A stretch of DNA of 64,000 bases from Rs1 sp029027825 (GTDB lineage Bacteria > Pseudomonadota > Gammaproteobacteria > Pseudomonadales > Balneatricaceae): positions 124,001-188,000 of the forward strand of contig CP093399.1 in assembly GCA_029027825.1 (NCBI GenBank). The letters are read 5' to 3'. Below, piece after piece: positions 17,710 through 26,618 of this stretch. Numbering within the stretch: position 1 is the stretch's first letter; every line of letters begins with the position of its first letter. Position numbers and translations under genes: made by a program. The notes under the pieces are model-generated. The model saw only the letters and a program-made list of their open reading frames with translations, had not been told where the DNA came from and did no database searches.

Positions 17710-18315
17710 TTATAGGTAATCACTAGCCGTTGTTTTTAGCAGTGCCTCTAACTTTTTATCTGTTGTCGGCTCACCAATCGCACGGAATTTCCACTCGGTA
17801 TTATGCCGATAAAGCACCCCTAAAACCATTGCAACTGAACCGTTGAACTTAGGCTCATTAGCAATGTTGTAGCTAGCTATAATATTGTCTACGCGTGAAG
17901 GTGTTCCTTCGTAGAGTCTGATACTAGCGAAAGGTATCGTTGCAAAATTTTGACCACTATAGCTATTTAATACGACAGCAACACTTTTTACATTTGCAGG
18001 AACACGATTAAGTTCAATTGAAATGATTTCGTTATCTAAACCATCATCTCCATCCATATCACCAGTGGTGTCATCACCGCTATGGGTTATCGATCCATCC
18101 TTGCTGGCCAATTGACCAAAATAGATAACATCCGTCAGTGTTTTTTGGTCATCGAACATACCGATGCTTGCATCTAAATCAACGGCTACTTTTTTTGTAC
18201 CAAAAAAACCTTTCTTTTCTATAGCGCCCCAGTTAATACCAATACATACTTTATTTAAGCCAGAACCATTCTTCTCTAAACTGATGCGTTGACCTTTCTC
18301 TAGTGATATTGACAT
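17710..18315 (-). CDS. terZ: TerD-family protein, TerZ-like
   Basis: A 201-residue TerD-domain protein. SISLEKGQRISLEKNGSG opens it. The insertion KKGFFGTKK ahead of VDLDASIGMF is the feature that separates TerZ from TerD/TerE. The calcium-loop HSGDDTTGDMDGDDGLDNE is intact and acidic. The end TEWKFRAIGEP is followed by a short unique tail. It is second in the core operon, after terC. A family-2 repeat (18401-18447) lies in the 139-bp gap to terC. The AGGAAATACGG region upstream of the start supplies the ribosome-binding site. Confidence 0.9.
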   Translation of the reverse strand: MSISLEKGQRISLEKNGSGLNKVCIGINWGAIEKKGFFGTKKVAVDLDASIGMFDDQKTLTDVIYFGQLASKDGSITHSGDDTTGDMDGDDGLDNEIISIELNRVPANVKSVAVVLNSYSGQNFATIPFASIRLYEGTPSRVDNIIASYNIANEPKFNGSVAMVLGVLYRHNTEWKFRAIGEPTTDKKLEALLKTTASDYL

Positions 18316-18400
18316 CCGTATTTCCTTATTTGATAAAAGTTTATTCTTTTCCTAAAGCAGTTACTGCCCTAGAAACTCTCTGTAACGTTGTTTACTTATA

Positions 18401-18447
18401 CCTGAATCAGTGAGTGCTATGCAGCGCTTAGAAGTCAATGATTCAGG
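18401..18447. mobile_element. Family-2 MITE-like element, 47-bp form, between terC and terZ
   Basis: Begins CCTGAATCAGTGAGTGCT and ends CAATGATTCAGG. The flanks TTATA and TCAAA do not match, so the insertion is old or arose by internal deletion. It sits directly after the terC stop in transcription order. Confidence 0.65.
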
Positions 18448-18454
18448 TCAAAAA

Positions 18455-19486
18455 TTACGTAGGCATTTGCTCCTCTCTTCTTTTTATGATGAGAGAGTGG
18501 ATAAAGGCGACTACAATAAAGCCTGCTCCAATTAATCCCGTGATAACCTCGGGAACGTGTATAAACGTTTTAAGGAACATCATACTTGCCAGAGCGATTA
18601 TCGCATAAAACGCCCCATGTTCAAGAAAGATATATTCTGACAAAGTGTCTTTCTCTACTAGCATAATAGTTAAGGATCTTACAAACATAGCACCTATGCC
18701 CAAGCCTATGGCAATAATTAATAGATTAGTACTAATAGCAAATGCGCCAATTACCCCATCAAAACTAAAAGATGCATCTAAAAGTTCAAGGTAAATAAAC
18801 ATCGACAAGCCTCCTTTAGCTACACTATTGCAACTTTTGGCTCTTTGCTCCTCGCGCTTTTCCATAAAAGAGGTAAATTTACCAATGACCATAAAGGTTA
18901 TTACACCACTCACTCCCGATAAGGCAAATGTGCGCTGATCATCACCTGACAACATGAACCCGCTGACAATTGCTATGATTATTAGACAGAGAACTTCGGC
19001 TGAAAACTTAAACTTTGAAAAGTACACTAGTGGTTTTTCGATGATGGGCACCCAGTGATGCTTTTCATCGTCAAAAAAGAAATGCAACCCGACCATCATT
19101 AAGAATGCACCGCCAAAGGCCATGACGGACACGTGAGCTTGATTCATTAGATCAGCGTACGTATCAGGGCTATTTATCGCTATTTGTAATGCGCCAAAGG
19201 GAGAAACTCCTGCGAAAATACTGACGATCAAGATAGGAAAAACAATACGCATACCAAATACAGCAATTAGAATTCCCCATGTTAAGAAGCGTTTACGCCA
19301 TACTTCATCCATGTCTTTTAATACCGTTGCATTGACTACGGCATTATCAAAAGAAAGTGAAATTTCTAGCACAGATAAAACAGCAACAATAAACAGTGCT
19401 GTTGTACCTCCAATATAAAAAGCGCTAACTAAACCTACTATAGCAACCAAAAAACTGCCTTTAAAAAACTTTAAGTTTTCTAACAT
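18455..19486 (-). CDS. terC: TerC, integral membrane protein (DUF475 type)
   Basis: A 343-residue polytopic inner-membrane protein with about eight to nine transmembrane helices. Signature residues of the TerC/DUF475 family are the intramembrane acidic motif SLSFDNAVVNATVL (about residues 43-56) and the second-half equivalent LELLDASFSFDGVIGA (about 228-243). These two related halves with buried Asp residues are thought to handle metal ions. TerC is the membrane hub for TerB and TerD in the known Ter system. It is the first gene of the core operon, so the promoter lies in the repeat-filled interval upstream (19487 onward). Confidence 0.93.
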   Translation of the reverse strand: MLENLKFFKGSFLVAIVGLVSAFYIGGTTALFIVAVLSVLEISLSFDNAVVNATVLKDMDEVWRKRFLTWGILIAVFGMRIVFPILIVSIFAGVSPFGALQIAINSPDTYADLMNQAHVSVMAFGGAFLMMVGLHFFFDDEKHHWVPIIEKPLVYFSKFKFSAEVLCLIIIAIVSGFMLSGDDQRTFALSGVSGVITFMVIGKFTSFMEKREEQRAKSCNSVAKGGLSMFIYLELLDASFSFDGVIGAFAISTNLLIIAIGLGIGAMFVRSLTIMLVEKDTLSEYIFLEHGAFYAIIALASMMFLKTFIHVPEVITGLIGAGFIVVAFIHSLIIKRREEQMPT

Positions 19487-19528
19487 TCATTCCTCTCATA
19501 TAATTTTATTCATCTTTAATGATCATAT

Positions 19529-19575
19529 GAGACCACTGCATAACTACTGCGCTCGCAATGTTATGCAGAGGTCTC
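19529..19575 (+). mobile_element. Family-1 mini element (47 bp)
   Basis: GAGACCACTGCATAACTACTGCGCTCG is joined directly to CAATGTTATGCAGAGGTCTC, leaving only the two ends. It is flanked by exact 5-bp repeats CATAT (19524-19528, 19576-19580). The join lies at CGCTCG, which occurs near both ends of full copies, so internal deletion between those repeats explains it. Confidence 0.88.
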
Positions 19576-19588
19576 CATATATCTCTAT

Positions 19589-19657
19589 CCTGAATCAGTG
19601 ACTTCAAAGTGAATCAAGAGCTTGCGCTATGTGGTGCAGTGAAGTCACTGATTCAGG
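19589..19657. mobile_element. Family-2 MITE-like element, best-preserved copy
   Basis: A 69-bp element with 18-bp perfect terminal inverted repeats (CCTGAATCAGTGACTTCA). It is flanked by exact 5-bp repeats TCTAT (19584-19588, 19658-19662). It lies 13 bp from the family-1 mini element. Confidence 0.88.
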
Positions 19658-19911
19658 TCTATATAGGTATTCACTACCCATACTTTATATCATCAAATTG
19701 AATCATCACCATACACTATTGGGACAACCAAATGCGTATGTCTCGGGAGTCTAGTTGAATTTCTTGATCACTTTTTTTCAACCGCGCTGTTTATGCATAA
19801 AACAAATTAATGGAACAAAAAAGTGCAACCTTAAACTAGACTGTTTTTCCTATGTTTGGTCGCCTTACCTATTTTGCAAGGTGTAAACTTGTTTAAAACT
19901 TAAATGTATTA

Positions 19912-20118
19912 CCTGAATCAGTCACTTAAAAGTGAGAGAACAGTATAAGCTGTTGTTTTTAAAATAGAATTTTAAATTTTAGCGGCAAAGTCATATGCAT
20001 CCTGCATCCGCTAAATAAATACATCTATGCATAAAATCTATAAATTCAGTAACTGTTTTTATAACCGCGGTAAAATCAATAGCTTGCGTACTCTGTGCGC
20101 TGAAGTCACGGATTCAGG
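19912..20118. mobile_element. Family-2 MITE-like element, long form
   Basis: A 207-bp copy from CCTGAATCAGTCACTTAAAA to TGAAGTCACGGATTCAGG. Its middle (CCGCTAAATAAATACATC, ATGCATAAAATC, then AGCTTGCG) recurs at about 62037-62147, defining a full-length subtype. The flanks TATTA and TGTTA agree in four of five bases. Confidence 0.75.
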
Positions 20119-20243
20119 TGTTAGTTAATCACATAAATTTTTATGTTTGATCAGATATTTACCAATGTTTTTGTTTTTTTGAGATTTTGAGTCTGGTTTA
20201 GTCAGTAAAACTAACGTATCTTGCTTCTTTAAATTTACACACT

Positions 20244-20448
20244 GAGACCTCAGCATAACGACCGCGCTTGGTAATGGGGTGTTAAAAACTGGCTAAAAAT
20301 GGGTGTTATATAGCTATGAATGCCCATAAACAGGGGCATTTTTTGCCCAATAGTGAGGGCGTACTATACCCAAAGAGAGGGGCACACTGACTCCGCTATT
20401 TCGCCAGCTTTCGTCTTACTTCTCCTCATTGCGTTATGCTGAGGTCTT
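20244..20448 (+). mobile_element. Family-1 MITE-like element, diverged long copy
   Basis: A 205-bp copy from GAGACCTCAGCATAACGACC to GCGTTATGCTGAGGTCTT. It contains the ATACCCAAAGAGAGGGGCAC block seen in other long copies, plus a unique inner segment around 20296-20360. No target duplication is visible. Its right end is 24 bp before the ATG of the TerA-like membrane protein. Confidence 0.78.
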
Positions 20449-20472
20449 AATACAAGAGTATCTAGGTTTAAA

Positions 20473-22191
20473 ATGGAATTAATCAAAGGGCAAAACATTT
20501 CTCTTAATGAAGCTAAAAGCTTAGTCATTGATCTAGGCTGGCGCAGCTTAGTCACTGATTTGAATATGCAAGCTTACGGAATATATGATCATAGTGATGC
20601 TGTGGTAGGGCAAAGTGAAGAGGGACAAAGAGGACTGCTCATTCATCAAGAAACAGTTGACCTTAGTTCGAATATTATTCGCTCTAAGGATGGCCGGCGC
20701 TTTGAGTTAAAACTGGATAAAATAGCCAATACCAAAAAGTTTACTATCGCTTTAATGCTGCCGCCTAAGTCTCGCTATGATTTTTCAAAAGTTAAGCATA
20801 TCCAAGCATTCATCAATACTCATCAGGGCGAAAAGATAGCCTCTATTCACTTGAAAGAACATGATAGTAACGCTAAGACTATGAATTTCATAGAAATATA
20901 TCAGCACTTAGGGCGGTGGAAATTAAAGTGTATTGGTAAAACATGGTCAGAGAGCTTTATTGAACTGACAGATCAATTGCAATTTGATGTTCCTGATGAG
21001 CTGAAACCGCGTGCTACTAAGTTATCTAACTCCGTATCAAATACAGCGGTTATTAATGCTGTTGAAAATAATTTGCAAGATCTGCCTGTCCAATCTAGTG
21101 ATACTTTGCGTGATGGTATTAAGTTGAGCATGGGAGGGTCTTTTTCACTGACTGAAAATCACGATCATTTAAAGCATTTAGTTTGGAAGGTATGTACTAT
21201 TCCTACACTAGCAGATCTTAAACTCAATGTGGTTGCCCTCACTAAACACAGTAAAGTACGTAATATTGAAGACTTCATTTATAATCTTAATCCTGTCCTT
21301 AAAGGGAATGGGGTTAAGTTACAGTTAGATGGTGCTGCGCATCACAGTATTAATATTGAGTTTGATAAAATTCCCGATGAAATAACTAAGCTTTGTTTAA
21401 TAGCTACTAGGGAAAACGACTCGAAACGTTTTTCGAGCGCGGATTTTATCAAAACAAAATTAGAAAGTGCGAATACCCAGTTGCCAGTATGTGACTTCAC
21501 CTGCGAAACAGTAAATAAAAATTATAACTGTATAATATTATTAGAAATTTATCGTCATGATAAGCAGTGGAAAATTAGAGCAGTAGGGCAAGGTTATGCT
21601 GAGGGATTAAAAGCGATCGGTGAAACATACGGCTTCATTGCACCTAGACTGAGAGCAAGTGTACAACTAAGTAATACCATCGCTACTGATACTAGAAGTA
21701 GCATAGATATTGCTCAGCGAAATACTAGTCGAGTAGGAAATAGCAATACAACGCATGCAAATTCGCCAACAGACGCCCCACAACAAACTATCTCAAACAC
21801 TACTGGTTGGGTTGGAATTGCTCTTGCTGCGATAGGTGTGTTTAGCCTTGTAGGCAGTTATTTTAATTTGTTATCTCTATTGTTTTCAGGGGTGATGATT
21901 GCCGGCGGTTTGTATATATTGAGAGGCGCCCGCAATAAAGCAAAGAGTGAACTTTTGGAAGAAAATGAACGCTTTATGCTGAACTTGATCAAACTTAATA
22001 ACTACCGAATTAACCCTTTTGAAATCGCGACAAATCATACTTTATCGGTTGTTGAGGCGACTAAGATACTTGATGACTTATGTGCCAAAGGTGCTGGATA
22101 TTTGTCTGTGAAAGATGATGGTGCTCATGTGTACGTTTTTGATTCACTTAATAGTAGTGATCGCGTAGGTAGCGAAACTGCTAGTTGGTAA
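20473..22191 (+). CDS. TerA-like double TerD-domain protein with two transmembrane helices and winged-helix-like tail
   Basis: A 572-residue protein. Residues about 1-165 (MELIKGQNISLNEAKSLVID ... YQHLGRWKLKCIGKTW) and about 210-400 (GIKLSMGGSFSLTEN ... YRHDKQWKIRAVGQGYAEGL) are two TerA/TerD-like beta-sandwich units without the full acidic calcium loop. A polar Ser/Thr-rich linker (about 400-450) leads to two hydrophobic helices (about 450-467 and 472-488). A basic segment and a C-terminal domain follow (about 497-565: INPFEIATNHTLSVVEATKI, then DDLCAKGAGYLSV), which reads like a winged helix. It is divergent from the core ter operon and probably its membrane-tethered partner. The three-part build is unusual; the winged-helix reading is inference. 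Confidence 0.8.
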   Translation: MELIKGQNISLNEAKSLVIDLGWRSLVTDLNMQAYGIYDHSDAVVGQSEEGQRGLLIHQETVDLSSNIIRSKDGRRFELKLDKIANTKKFTIALMLPPKSRYDFSKVKHIQAFINTHQGEKIASIHLKEHDSNAKTMNFIEIYQHLGRWKLKCIGKTWSESFIELTDQLQFDVPDELKPRATKLSNSVSNTAVINAVENNLQDLPVQSSDTLRDGIKLSMGGSFSLTENHDHLKHLVWKVCTIPTLADLKLNVVALTKHSKVRNIEDFIYNLNPVLKGNGVKLQLDGAAHHSINIEFDKIPDEITKLCLIATRENDSKRFSSADFIKTKLESANTQLPVCDFTCETVNKNYNCIILLEIYRHDKQWKIRAVGQGYAEGLKAIGETYGFIAPRLRASVQLSNTIATDTRSSIDIAQRNTSRVGNSNTTHANSPTDAPQQTISNTTGWVGIALAAIGVFSLVGSYFNLLSLLFSGVMIAGGLYILRGARNKAKSELLEENERFMLNLIKLNNYRINPFEIATNHTLSVVEATKILDDLCAKGAGYLSVKDDGAHVYVFDSLNSSDRVGSETASW

Positions 22192-22204
22192 TGATGTTAA
22201 TGCC

Positions 22205-22232
22205 TTGCGGCTGTCATAATAAACAGCCGCAA
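22205..22232 (+). terminator. Hairpin after the TerA-like membrane protein
   Basis: TTGCGGCTGT pairs with ACAGCCGCAA (10-bp perfect stem, 8-base loop), 13 bp after the stop codon. The following bases AACTCTCATTTATAATTATAG are only weakly T-rich. Confidence 0.6.
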
Positions 22233-22400
22233 AACTCTCATTTATAATTATAGTACTCATCTGGGGCACAGCCCACTCAGCTGTTTAGCCGTTTTTGATT
22301 TAAACCTTTAGGGCAGTTACAGCCGTTTTCTTCGCTCATTACCTTTTACGACGTCCTCTAGAGAGGGTGATCTGACTACCCCCTCCTTCCCGGTGGATAC

Positions 22401-23354
22401 TTACTTCGACTTTGTTTTACTGCTTACTGCTAAGAACAGGCCCGGTAAAATTAACAGAGCACCGATGAAATGAAAACTTTGTAATTTCTCATCCAAAAAT
22501 ATCCATGCCATCGCGGCGTTGTAAAGGGGAAGTGCATACATGACCAGAGACGCTTTAGAGGGACCCAGTATTTTTTGAATGTAAGCATAGGCTGCATAAG
22601 CTAAAATTGAAGAAACAAGTGCTAAAAAAATGATGGTGATTACAAAAATATTCACAAATTCGCGATTAATTGTTAAAGGTAATAGTTGGTATACTTCTAT
22701 CAAAGTAAAAGGTAATAATGCGATGACTCCACCGATAGACATGGCGCCAAATCGTAGAAATAAAGACAATTGGCTCCTTAGGTAACTCTGCCATAAAGAA
22801 TAAAATGCCCAAGAGGCTGAAGCCGCTAATATCCATAAATCGCCAACATTGAAACTAAGAGATATAAGCACCGCTAAGTTACCCTTAGCGACAATGATAA
22901 CCACTCCGGCTAAGGCAAAAAGGACCCCTATCAACTGACGTTTGTTTAAATGTTCTGCATACCAAGTACGGGCAAATAAAATAATAAAAATTGGTGACAA
23001 AGCATAAATCAAACCAATGTTTGTCGCTGTGGTAGTTTTAGCGCCAAGATAGGGGAATGCACCGCAAATCCCCATCCCTAAAGAGCCTAGCAACAATAGT
23101 TGCTTCCACTCTGCTGACAAGACACTTCTATATCGCCACAGCTTTGAACAGATGAAAGGCAATAAGATTAACACCGCTACTAGCCAACGTGTAAAAGCCA
23201 ATGTAAATGGTGGGATAATATCAGCTACCGCTCTAGCAACTATCAAGTTGGAACAAAGTAGCGCGGGAGTGATCACTAATATCATCAGCGCCAAATTATG
23301 GCTAGATATAAAGCGCGGTTTACTATCAGCTTTTATATTAATAGAAGATGTCAT
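22401..23354 (-). CDS. EamA/DMT-family permease
   Basis: A 317-residue inner-membrane protein with ten predicted helices arranged as two EamA repeats of five. The first repeat runs from about residue 18 to 155 and includes PPFTLAFTRWLVAVLILLPF and AKTTTATNIGLIYALSPIF. The second runs from about 168 to 312 and ends ALLILPGLFLAVSSK. This is the standard size of full-length drug/metabolite transporters; the substrate is unknown and may be an amino acid or metabolite to be exported. It is monocistronic and divergent from the chemoreceptor at 23737. Confidence 0.9.
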   Translation of the reverse strand: MTSSINIKADSKPRFISSHNLALMILVITPALLCSNLIVARAVADIIPPFTLAFTRWLVAVLILLPFICSKLWRYRSVLSAEWKQLLLLGSLGMGICGAFPYLGAKTTTATNIGLIYALSPIFIILFARTWYAEHLNKRQLIGVLFALAGVVIIVAKGNLAVLISLSFNVGDLWILAASASWAFYSLWQSYLRSQLSLFLRFGAMSIGGVIALLPFTLIEVYQLLPLTINREFVNIFVITIIFLALVSSILAYAAYAYIQKILGPSKASLVMYALPLYNAAMAWIFLDEKLQSFHFIGALLILPGLFLAVSSKTKSK

Positions 23355-23736
23355 TTTTATCTCATTAATCTAGTGAGTGAACTATTTGGTAAGATCCTAA
23401 CATCATTTGACGAGCCGCCACACTTAACAAGTGGCAACCAATAATAGATAGAATGTTTTGTAAGCTAAGTACTACTTGAGGGTTATGTATTAAATTCGCT
23501 TAGCGGCTAATAGTAAGTTTCTTAATATTTTTTTATAGCGTGCTAGTTTCGCAACACATAGAGCGGAGTGATCAATTGACTGTTCAGTTAATGGTCGATA
23601 ATTAAAAATTGGCAACTAGAAATCGACAAAAAAATCTTATAAACACTATGAATATTATAAACATAACAATTTAAAGCTAGTAATTTGCTAGCGCTCAAAT
23701 TAGCATGTAAGTATTCAATTCTAAAAGGATAGTAAA
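23355..23736. other. Divergent promoter region, DMT permease / chemoreceptor
   Basis: A 382-bp AT-rich interval without a gene or repeat element. It must contain the promoters of both flanking genes. AAAGGATAGTAAA gives the chemoreceptor a good ribosome-binding site. Confidence 0.5.
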
Positions 23737-25470
23737 ATGATCAGTTGGTTGCGCCGGTTTAATGTGACAACACGTATAATGTCCCTCGCCGTATTTCTTG
23801 TTATTGTGATGATGGCCGAACTTACATTCTTTACCTTTCAGTTGGGAGCCTTGAAAGTAAGTAGCGAATTACAACAGGCAAAAGTTTTCGAAGAAACTCA
23901 GTGGTTGGCTGAAGAGTCTGAGCAATTAAAGGTGCGCAGCGAAATACAACTGATACTAAAACAATCACAGAAAATACAAAAAACCTTTGCCGACATGTTG
24001 TTTTTATATTTTGATGGCATCGTCACTGAATATTATGAATCCCTAAACGGAGCCACTGTTGCCGCCGACAGTTTAGAATCCCAGCTTAAAAGCTTACCTA
24101 CAGATCCTGAGGCTGCGTTACAAATCAAACAGATATTGTCGACACTCAGCGAGTATCGAGAATATATGGATAGTGCGGTCACTTATTATCAGAAAGGTAA
24201 GATGAATTTAGGTCAGTCTGAGATAGGAGATGCCAATATAGAGGCCAAGAAATTAAACGAAGAGCTTCTAGCATTAAATATGCTTTTTCAAAATCGTTTA
24301 AATATTGCTGATGCCAGTGTGGTGAATTCATTACAGAAAACCTTAGAGGCAAGCGCTGTTGTCAATCAACTTAGTGTTAATGCAGGAAAACAAATCGAAG
24401 AGGCTCAAGTGCTTATTTGGTTGATGATGTTGCTTACCCTGCCGATTACTATTGGCGTAGCTATTGTCATTATCGTGTCAATAACGCGACCACTTCGCCA
24501 ACTGAAACAGCAGCTGATCTCTATAGAGCAACACAGTGATTTAACAGAAGTATTATCGCTAGAAGGCGCAGATGAAATTAGTGATATGTCTGAGGCGACG
24601 CAAAATTTGTTAGCAAAACTGCGCTTAACCTTAGAGGATGTGGGGAATTTGGCCGTTGATTTAGAAACGGCAGCAAACGAGGGACATCAAGCGAGTATCA
24701 ATACCCTCAAGCAAAGTACTCAACAGCAAATGCAAAGCGAAGGTATTGCCGCTGCGGCAACCCAGTTAGGTGCTAGTTCAGAAGACATATCTCGAACTAC
24801 AGATGAGGGTTTGGTGCTGGTTGAAAATGTAACTAAGACCGCAGATGAAGGACAAAAAAATGTTCAGGCTACCGCAGATAATATGTATCGCTTAGCTGAT
24901 CAATTTGACTCTGTTGAATCTACCGTTAGTGAATTAGTAAAACACAGCACAAACATTGGGCAAGTGTTAGACGTAATACGCTCAATCGCTGAACAGACTA
25001 ATTTGTTGGCTCTGAATGCTGCAATTGAAGCTGCTAGAGCTGGAGAACAAGGAAAAGGCTTTGCAGTAGTTGCTGATGAAGTACGTACCTTAGCGCAGCG
25101 AACTAGCGAATCAACCAATGAAATACAAATTATGGTTGAAGCATTACAAAAGTATTCAAAAGTAGCGGCTACTTCAATCACTGCAAATAGAGAGCAGGTA
25201 GATCATTCAGTACAACTATCTGATCAAGCCAAAGCGTCACTGACTAAAATTGTTGAAGAGTTGAGTCATTTGACTAAGGCGAATAAAGATATTGCAAACA
25301 TCACTAGTGAGCAACAGCAAGCTGTATCGGAAGTCGATGAAAACGTGCAAAAAGTGCGATTATTGGCGTTAAATGTTGAAGATCAGGCTAAAGATTCAAC
25401 TAATGTTAGTTTATCATTAAAAGAAATGGCGTCGAAATTACAACAGCAACTGATGGCTTTTAAACACTAA
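23737..25470 (+). CDS. Methyl-accepting chemotaxis protein
   Basis: A 577-residue transmembrane chemoreceptor. Helix 1 is at about 12-34, a helical periplasmic sensor at about 35-220 (four-helix-bundle-like, Gln/Glu-rich, no Cache motif seen), and helix 2 at about 224-250. The HAMP domain follows (ITRPLRQLKQQLISIEQ, about 251-300). The cytoplasmic signalling hairpin has its invariant tip NLLALNAAIEAARAGEQGKG near residue 425, then FAVVADEVRTLAQRTSEST. There is no C-terminal CheR-binding pentapeptide. No other che genes are nearby, so it plugs into chemotaxis machinery encoded elsewhere. Confidence 0.93.
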   Translation: MISWLRRFNVTTRIMSLAVFLVIVMMAELTFFTFQLGALKVSSELQQAKVFEETQWLAEESEQLKVRSEIQLILKQSQKIQKTFADMLFLYFDGIVTEYYESLNGATVAADSLESQLKSLPTDPEAALQIKQILSTLSEYREYMDSAVTYYQKGKMNLGQSEIGDANIEAKKLNEELLALNMLFQNRLNIADASVVNSLQKTLEASAVVNQLSVNAGKQIEEAQVLIWLMMLLTLPITIGVAIVIIVSITRPLRQLKQQLISIEQHSDLTEVLSLEGADEISDMSEATQNLLAKLRLTLEDVGNLAVDLETAANEGHQASINTLKQSTQQQMQSEGIAAAATQLGASSEDISRTTDEGLVLVENVTKTADEGQKNVQATADNMYRLADQFDSVESTVSELVKHSTNIGQVLDVIRSIAEQTNLLALNAAIEAARAGEQGKGFAVVADEVRTLAQRTSESTNEIQIMVEALQKYSKVAATSITANREQVDHSVQLSDQAKASLTKIVEELSHLTKANKDIANITSEQQQAVSEVDENVQKVRLLALNVEDQAKDSTNVSLSLKEMASKLQQQLMAFKH

Positions 25471-25487
25471 CCACTGGCTGTACAACC

Positions 25488-25521
25488 ACTTGTAGCTGAG
25501 TCACAAGGCTCTGCTACAAGT
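25488..25521. terminator. Hairpin between convergent chemoreceptor and deacetylase genes
   Basis: ACTTGTAGC (25488-25496) pairs with GCTACAAGT (25513-25521). The position between two converging stops suggests a bidirectional terminator; no T-run follows. Confidence 0.5.
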
Positions 25522-25579
25522 ACTGGTGTTAGCAAGCGTCAGCGATCACAGTTATAAAATTACAAAAACGGCTATCAGC

Positions 25580-26500
25580 TTAAGATTTTAGCAGTGCTTT
25601 AAGGTGAGCGACTGCGGTTCTGCCTAGTGCATTGATTGCATATCCCCCCTCTAGCATAGAAATGATTCTCCCCGCAGCGTGCTTATCTGCTAGCTGAACT
25701 AATTTTTCAGTGAGCCAATGATAATCTGGGTCGGTGAGAGAGTGCCCAGACATCTGATCGGCGATGTGCCCATCAAAGCCGGCAGAAATAAGTATCAGCT
25801 GAGGCGAGAACTGATCGATCACATCAAACCATTCACTGACCGCTATTCGGTAATCTGCGCTGGATATATCTGCCGCTAGTGGCAAATTATAAATATTGCT
25901 AGCTTTTACAGCAGTACCGCTAAAAGGGTAGAACGGGTGCTGAAAACTTGAACAAAGTAGTATTTTTGGATCACCTTCAACAATGCTTTGGGTGCCATTT
26001 CCATGATGGACATCGAAATCGACAATCACCACTCTCTCAATTGCATATTGTTCAATGGCGTATTTAGCAGCCACTGCAATGTTATTAAAAAAACAGAAGC
26101 CCATCGCCTTGTGCTTTTCAGCGTGATGACCTGGTGGTCTAACCGGACAAAACACCGCACGGTGTTGCTTATTCATCACTAAATCAACCGCCATAATACC
26201 TGCCCCAGCTGCATATTCTGCTGCTTGTAATGTAGCGGGCATCATTAGTGTATCCGGATCAATCTGGATGCTACCTTCGCTGGGAGCCTGTTGATAAAGC
26301 TGTTCAATATACGCTTTGTCATGAGCGGCAGTGAGCTGTTGCAGTGATACTTTATCTGATTGATATTGTGGACAGACAAAGCTTAATCCCGAGCTAATAA
26401 TTTGATCATTGATGACACTAAGCCTAGCGGGTTGCTCGGGGTGATCTGCTCCCATGTCGTGCGCAATGCACAGTGGGTGTGATACGATAGCAACTGACAT
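25580..26500 (-). CDS. Histone-deacetylase-family amidohydrolase
   Basis: A 306-residue zinc hydrolase of the HDAC/acetoin-utilisation/acetylpolyamine amidohydrolase superfamily. The active-site features are complete: His125-His126 in RPPGHHAEKHKAMGF, zinc ligands Asp163 and His165 in DFDVHHGNGT, Asp243 in ISAGFDGH, and the closing MLEGGYAINALG with the transition-state Tyr position replaced as usual by family variants. In bacteria such proteins deacetylate small amines or protein lysines; the substrate is not evident here. It follows the CoA-transferase/GNAT fusion gene by 118 bp on the same strand, so both may be co-transcribed. Confidence 0.92.
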   Translation of the reverse strand: MSVAIVSHPLCIAHDMGADHPEQPARLSVINDQIISSGLSFVCPQYQSDKVSLQQLTAAHDKAYIEQLYQQAPSEGSIQIDPDTLMMPATLQAAEYAAGAGIMAVDLVMNKQHRAVFCPVRPPGHHAEKHKAMGFCFFNNIAVAAKYAIEQYAIERVVIVDFDVHHGNGTQSIVEGDPKILLCSSFQHPFYPFSGTAVKASNIYNLPLAADISSADYRIAVSEWFDVIDQFSPQLILISAGFDGHIADQMSGHSLTDPDYHWLTEKLVQLADKHAAGRIISMLEGGYAINALGRTAVAHLKALLKS

Positions 26501-26618
26501 TCATTTCTCCTGTCCATAAATCTAGCTTGGGTACGGCATAACCAGCCGATGAGTTAGCTCGCTTCTGGTTAATTTACAGCGCTATTAACAAGGCTTTACT
26601 AAGCTAAGTGTTTATTTT

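Larger units (their letters stand above)
19487..20472. other. Repeat-filled divergent promoter region of the ter locus
   Basis: A 986-bp gene-free interval between terC (leftward) and the TerA-like membrane protein (rightward). It holds four elements from two families: family 1 at 19529-19575 and 20244-20448, family 2 at 19589-19657 and 19912-20118. Promoters for both operons must lie here, but no convincing -35/-10 pair was singled out. Confidence 0.7.
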
